NCBI GenBank assembly: GCA_000701725.1
Contig: JNJQ01000012.1
Location: 1 to 64,000, forward strand
From: Erysipelotrichaceae bacterium NK3D112
GTDB taxonomy: Bacteria > Bacillota_I > Bacilli_A > Erysipelotrichales > Erysipelotrichaceae
DNA length: 64,000 nucleotides
Direction of reading: 5' to 3'
A program made the translations under genes and the position numbers. Position 1 is the first letter of the stretch. Each line of letters begins with the position of its first letter. A model generated the notes under the pieces. The model was not told the origin of the DNA. It worked only from the letters and a program-made list of their open reading frames with translations, and did not search any database. Shown piece by piece: positions 61,065-64,000 of this stretch.

Positions 61065-61088
61065 ACGGAGGGCATTCCCCTCCGTTTT
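61065..61088 (+). terminator. terminator of the MATE gene
   Basis: ACGGAGGG and CCCTCCGT form an 8 bp stem with a 5-base loop, followed by TTTCATTT, 22 bases after the stop codon. Confidence 0.75.
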
Positions 61089-61149
61089 CATTTGCATTGC
61101 ATGCATTCCATCCCTTTGGTAACATATGGAGCGGAAACGAGGATAACGC

Positions 61150-61800
61150 ATGAACACAAAGTACAGAGCCGCTCTGTTTGATCTTGACGGCACCCTCACA
61201 CAATCAGGTGAAGGAATCATGAAATCCTTCCGCTACGCCTTTGAAAAGATGCATCTTGAGCTGGACGATAACGCTGATCTTTCCGTCATCATCGGTCCCC
61301 CTCTCAAAGGTTCATTCGCTCTGTTCGGTGTGCCGGAAGACAGACTGGATGAAGCTGTTATAACTTACAGAGAACGCTATAACACCATCGGCAAATATGA
61401 AAACACGCCTTACGAAGGAATCGAGGAGCTTCTGCGCAGGCTGAAAGAGGACGGTATTTCACTCTATGTGGCCACCAGCAAGCCTGAACCGATGGCGAAG
61501 GATATTCTGGAGCACTTCTCTCTGGATCAGTATTTCGATGAGATTGCCGGGGCAACCTTCGACGGCAGCCGCGATACTAAAAAGGATGTCATCCTTTATC
61601 TCATGGAAAAAGCAGGCTTCAATGACAATGCCGTGATGGTCGGAGACACCGAATTCGATATCATCGGTGCCCATGAAACCGGACTCGATGCGATTGGGGT
61701 TGAATGGGGATACGGCACATATGAGTCCATGCATAATGCGAAGCCAATCGGGATTGCCGCAACCATGGACGAGCTTTACGCATTGATTACAAACGAATAA
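61150..61800 (+). CDS. HAD hydrolase, phosphoglycolate phosphatase-like
   Basis: HAD motif I FDLDGTLTQSG is near residue 10, motif II in YVATSKPE near 105, the conserved Lys of motif III in DTKKDVI, and motif IV MVGDTEFDIIGAHE near 170. With the small helical cap (about 20-85) this is the PGP/PpaX layout. Length 216 is normal. Substrate could be phosphoglycolate, pyrophosphate or another small phosphate; Bacillota PpaX dephosphorylates Ser-HPr product pyrophosphate, but the assignment cannot be made by eye. GAGGATA precedes the ATG. Confidence 0.9.
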   Translation: MNTKYRAALFDLDGTLTQSGEGIMKSFRYAFEKMHLELDDNADLSVIIGPPLKGSFALFGVPEDRLDEAVITYRERYNTIGKYENTPYEGIEELLRRLKEDGISLYVATSKPEPMAKDILEHFSLDQYFDEIAGATFDGSRDTKKDVILYLMEKAGFNDNAVMVGDTEFDIIGAHETGLDAIGVEWGYGTYESMHNAKPIGIAATMDELYALITNE

Positions 61801-61807
61801 GCATATG

Positions 61808-61838
61808 AAAAATCCGCATGCCGCGGATTTTTCTTTTC
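61808..61838. terminator. bidirectional terminator between HAD and ABC genes
   Basis: AAAAATCCGC and GCGGATTTTT form a 10 bp stem with a 5-base loop. T-runs occur on both strands, and it fills the gap between the convergent genes. Confidence 0.9.
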
Positions 61839-63629
61839 TCATTCAAACTGGCTGGCGTATAAACGGTAATACGTTCCTTTTGCCTTCATCAGCTCATCAT
61901 GGGTACCCTGTTCCACCATGTCGCCATGATCCATGACAAGAATGTGATCGGCATTCTGAATGGTGGAAAGACGATGAGCGATGACAAAGCTTGTTTTGTC
62001 TTTCATCAATGAGCGGATTGCCTTCTGCACCTGACGCTCTGTTGTCGTGTCGACATTCGAGGTTGCCTCATCAAGGATGAGCATGTTGGTGTTGTAAAGC
62101 ATGGCTCTGGCGATGGTGAGCAATTGTTTCTGTCCCTTGGAAATATTGCCGCCGTCCTCGGTCACAATGGTGTCATAGCCTGCCGGGGAGCGCATGATGT
62201 AATTGTGGATTCTGGCCGCTTTGGCAGCTGCCACAACCTCTTCCATGGTCGCCCCTTCCTTGCCGTATGCAATATTGTCAAAGATGGTTCCCTGGAATAC
62301 CCATGTGTCCTGCAGAACCATCGCGTAATTTCTGCGCAGGCTTTCCATCGTATATGAGGTATGCGGTTTGCCATCCACCCGGAATTCACCGGAATCCGGA
62401 TCATAGAAACGCATGAGCAGATTGATGATCGTTGTCTTGCCGGCACCGGTATGACCGACGATGGCAATTGTCTCACCCGGTTTTGCGGTAAAGCTCAGAT
62501 CGTGCAGAACCGTCTTGCCGGGCAGATAGCCGAATTTCACATGTTCCGCCTCAACCATGCCTTGTGCCTGTGTCAGCACTTCGGCATTTTCAATATCCGC
62601 TGTTTCCTCAGGCTGATCGAGCAGCTGGAATACTCTTTCCGCCGCTGCCAGGGCACTGAAGATCTCATTGACAATGTTTGAAATCTCATTGATCGGACCG
62701 GAGAATTTGCGGCTGTAAAGAACAAAGCTGGAAATCTGTTCCAGACCGACGACCCCGTTCATATAAAGCAGAGCGCCGCCCATGCCGATGGCTGCCAGAC
62801 CGATATTGGAAATCATACCGATGGTCGGGCCCATGGTCATACCCATACTGTCGGCGTTTTTATAGGCTTCCGCCGCCGCTCTGTTGATTTCGGAGAATTC
62901 CTTTGCGCTGACCTCTTCATGGGCATAGGCAAGAATGGTCTTCTGTCCGGTGAACATCTCTTCCGCGAAACCGTTCATGCGTCCGTATGATGCGCTGCGC
63001 TTGCGGTAGAGAGGACGAGTGATTTTGCTCATCTTTCTGGTAAACCAGACAGACACCGGAATCGTGAAGACCATGCACAGCACAAGCGGCACGGAAATTG
63101 AGCACATGATGATGAAACTGCCGACGACGGTTACCGTACTGGTGAGAATGTGGATCACATCCGAGGAAAGACTGGTTGTGACCACATCAATATCATAGGA
63201 AACGCGGCTGATGATATCACCCGCCTGGTTGCGGTCAAAGTAGCTGACCGGAAGCTTCATGAGTTTGTTGAAGACATCCCGTCTCATGTTTTCGGCCACC
63301 TTGCGGCCGACTCTGGCCATGGAAATCGTGATGATGAAGGAGAGGACATTGGAGCCGACATACGCCGCAAGCATCAGCAGCGCATAGTGCTTTACCATGG
63401 CCATATCCACATGGCCCGGACCAAGCCTGTATCCTTCTTCGGCGACACCGATCGCCTTTCCGGCAAAACGGGGTCCGAGAAGATTTCCGAGGTTGCTTAA
63501 AAAGGCACAGCATAACAGAAACAATACGACCCATTTGTAAACCATGAGATACCTGATGATTCTGATCAGGGTGCCTTTCGCGTCTCTTGGCTTTTCTTTT
63601 TTACCGCCGCGGTCACCTCTTCCCGGCAT
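61839..63629 (-). CDS. heterodimeric ABC exporter subunit, catalytic Walker B half
   Basis: After a polar, glycine/lysine-rich N-terminus (RGDRGGKKEKPRDAK), six membrane helices (about 25-320) lead to an ATPase domain. Walker A is GHTGAGKTT, Walker B LILDEA keeps the catalytic Glu, and the signature is degenerate (ISKGQKQL). The partner gene six bases upstream has the opposite pattern, so the pair again forms one canonical and one degenerate site. The ATG at 63629 has AAAGGAGG eight bases upstream; an in-frame GTG three codons earlier is less likely. The substrate is unknown. Confidence 0.93.
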   Translation of the reverse strand: MPGRGDRGGKKEKPRDAKGTLIRIIRYLMVYKWVVLFLLCCAFLSNLGNLLGPRFAGKAIGVAEEGYRLGPGHVDMAMVKHYALLMLAAYVGSNVLSFIITISMARVGRKVAENMRRDVFNKLMKLPVSYFDRNQAGDIISRVSYDIDVVTTSLSSDVIHILTSTVTVVGSFIIMCSISVPLVLCMVFTIPVSVWFTRKMSKITRPLYRKRSASYGRMNGFAEEMFTGQKTILAYAHEEVSAKEFSEINRAAAEAYKNADSMGMTMGPTIGMISNIGLAAIGMGGALLYMNGVVGLEQISSFVLYSRKFSGPINEISNIVNEIFSALAAAERVFQLLDQPEETADIENAEVLTQAQGMVEAEHVKFGYLPGKTVLHDLSFTAKPGETIAIVGHTGAGKTTIINLLMRFYDPDSGEFRVDGKPHTSYTMESLRRNYAMVLQDTWVFQGTIFDNIAYGKEGATMEEVVAAAKAARIHNYIMRSPAGYDTIVTEDGGNISKGQKQLLTIARAMLYNTNMLILDEATSNVDTTTERQVQKAIRSLMKDKTSFVIAHRLSTIQNADHILVMDHGDMVEQGTHDELMKAKGTYYRLYASQFE

Positions 63630-63644
63630 AGGCTGCACCTCCTT

Positions 63645-64000
63645 TCATTCGTTCATATCCCCCATCTGGATCTCATAGGTCTCACGATAGGGTTCACATG
63701 TTTTCATCAGCGTCTCATGATCGCCATAGCCGATGCATCTGCCGTTGTCGAGGACCAGAATCTTTGTCATGTTCATAACACTGGAAACACGCTGGGCAAT
63801 CATGATCAGGGTTGAATCCGGATAATTTTCCATGATCGATCTGCGCATGGAGGCATCCGTCTTATAGTCAAGCGCGCTGGAGCTGTCATCCAGGACAAGA
63901 ATTTCCGGCTCTGCCGCAAGCGCTCTGGCCACGAGGATTCTCTGTTTCTGGCCGCCCGAGAGGTTGGCGCCTTTGATTGCCGCCTCATAGGCAAGGCCTT
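63645..64000 (-). CDS. heterodimeric ABC exporter subunit, degenerate Walker B half (partial)
   Basis: Only the C-terminal 117 residues are in the window; the gene continues past 64000. The signature NLSGGQKQRILVARAL is canonical, and Walker B reads ILVLDDSSSALD with Asp in place of the catalytic Glu. The switch His is replaced (IAQRVSS instead of IAHRLS), which also fits the non-catalytic half. It is the upstream partner of the gene at 61839-63629. Confidence 0.9.
   Translation of the reverse strand, partial: GLAYEAAIKGANLSGGQKQRILVARALAAEPEILVLDDSSSALDYKTDASMRRSIMENYPDSTLIMIAQRVSSVMNMTKILVLDNGRCIGYGDHETLMKTCEPYRETYEIQMGDMNE

Overview
The window looks like a chromosomal segment of a Bacillota (Firmicutes) bacterium of roughly balanced base composition. 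The evidence is the linked order yybS, gdpP, rplI, dnaB followed by a walJ, htrA-type, rlmH tail, together with HPr carrying the regulatory Ser46, cre-like sites, PRD and RpiR regulators, and many strong AGGAGG ribosome sites. An Erysipelotrichia-like member is my best guess from the gene mix, but this is inference. I see no phage, insertion sequence, CRISPR array or rRNA. Most genes lie on the minus strand in compact, often overlapping operons separated by clear hairpin terminators.

Layout. 287-4030: a DUF885 peptidase, uracil-DNA glycosylase and FolC operon. 4133-14676: a glycogen/maltodextrin block (malQ, ptsH, phosphoglucomutase, glgB, glgP, pulA); no glgC or glgA is present here. 14739-23239: an eight-gene operon, yybS-gdpP-rplI-dnaB-LysM/G5/M23 peptidase-walJ-degenerate htrA-rlmH. 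23390-24432: azlCD. 24486-26411: capA-type gene and trmD. Then tRNA-Pro(CGG), an orphan PRD regulator with a structured leader and possible leader peptide, and a plus-strand PPK2-NUDIX pair. 30396-34042: a heterodimeric ABC exporter. 34161-37968: ppk1 and a TGS-like nucleoside kinase. Then a GNAT-MsrA fusion, tex, and a MacB-like ABC pair. 43897-45112: an SPFH protein with a small membrane partner. 45210-48910: an acetyltransferase, DUF1294, an unusual membrane protein and a GH1 glycosidase. 48972-52686: a hydrolase, a MATE transporter and glutamate dehydrogenase. 52953-55438: an M29 aminopeptidase and an SseB-type membrane protein. 55524-59583: a Cof phosphatase, ChbG-type deacetylase, PTS EIIC and divergent RpiR regulator. 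59684 to the end: a MATE transporter, an HAD phosphatase and a second heterodimeric ABC exporter cut by the window edge.

The main themes are storage and use of glucose polymers, carbon-source control (HPr, PTS, cre, RpiR, PRD protein), polyphosphate metabolism (PPK1 and PPK2), and envelope or c-di-AMP housekeeping. No large novel system stands out. The most notable oddities are an HtrA-family protein that has lost all three catalytic residues, a cationic tail on the glycogen branching enzyme, a GNAT-MsrA fusion, a possible leader-peptide attenuator before the PRD regulator, an ABC-exporter-like membrane protein without an ATPase domain, and several genes whose -10 element sits almost on the start codon without a ribosome site.
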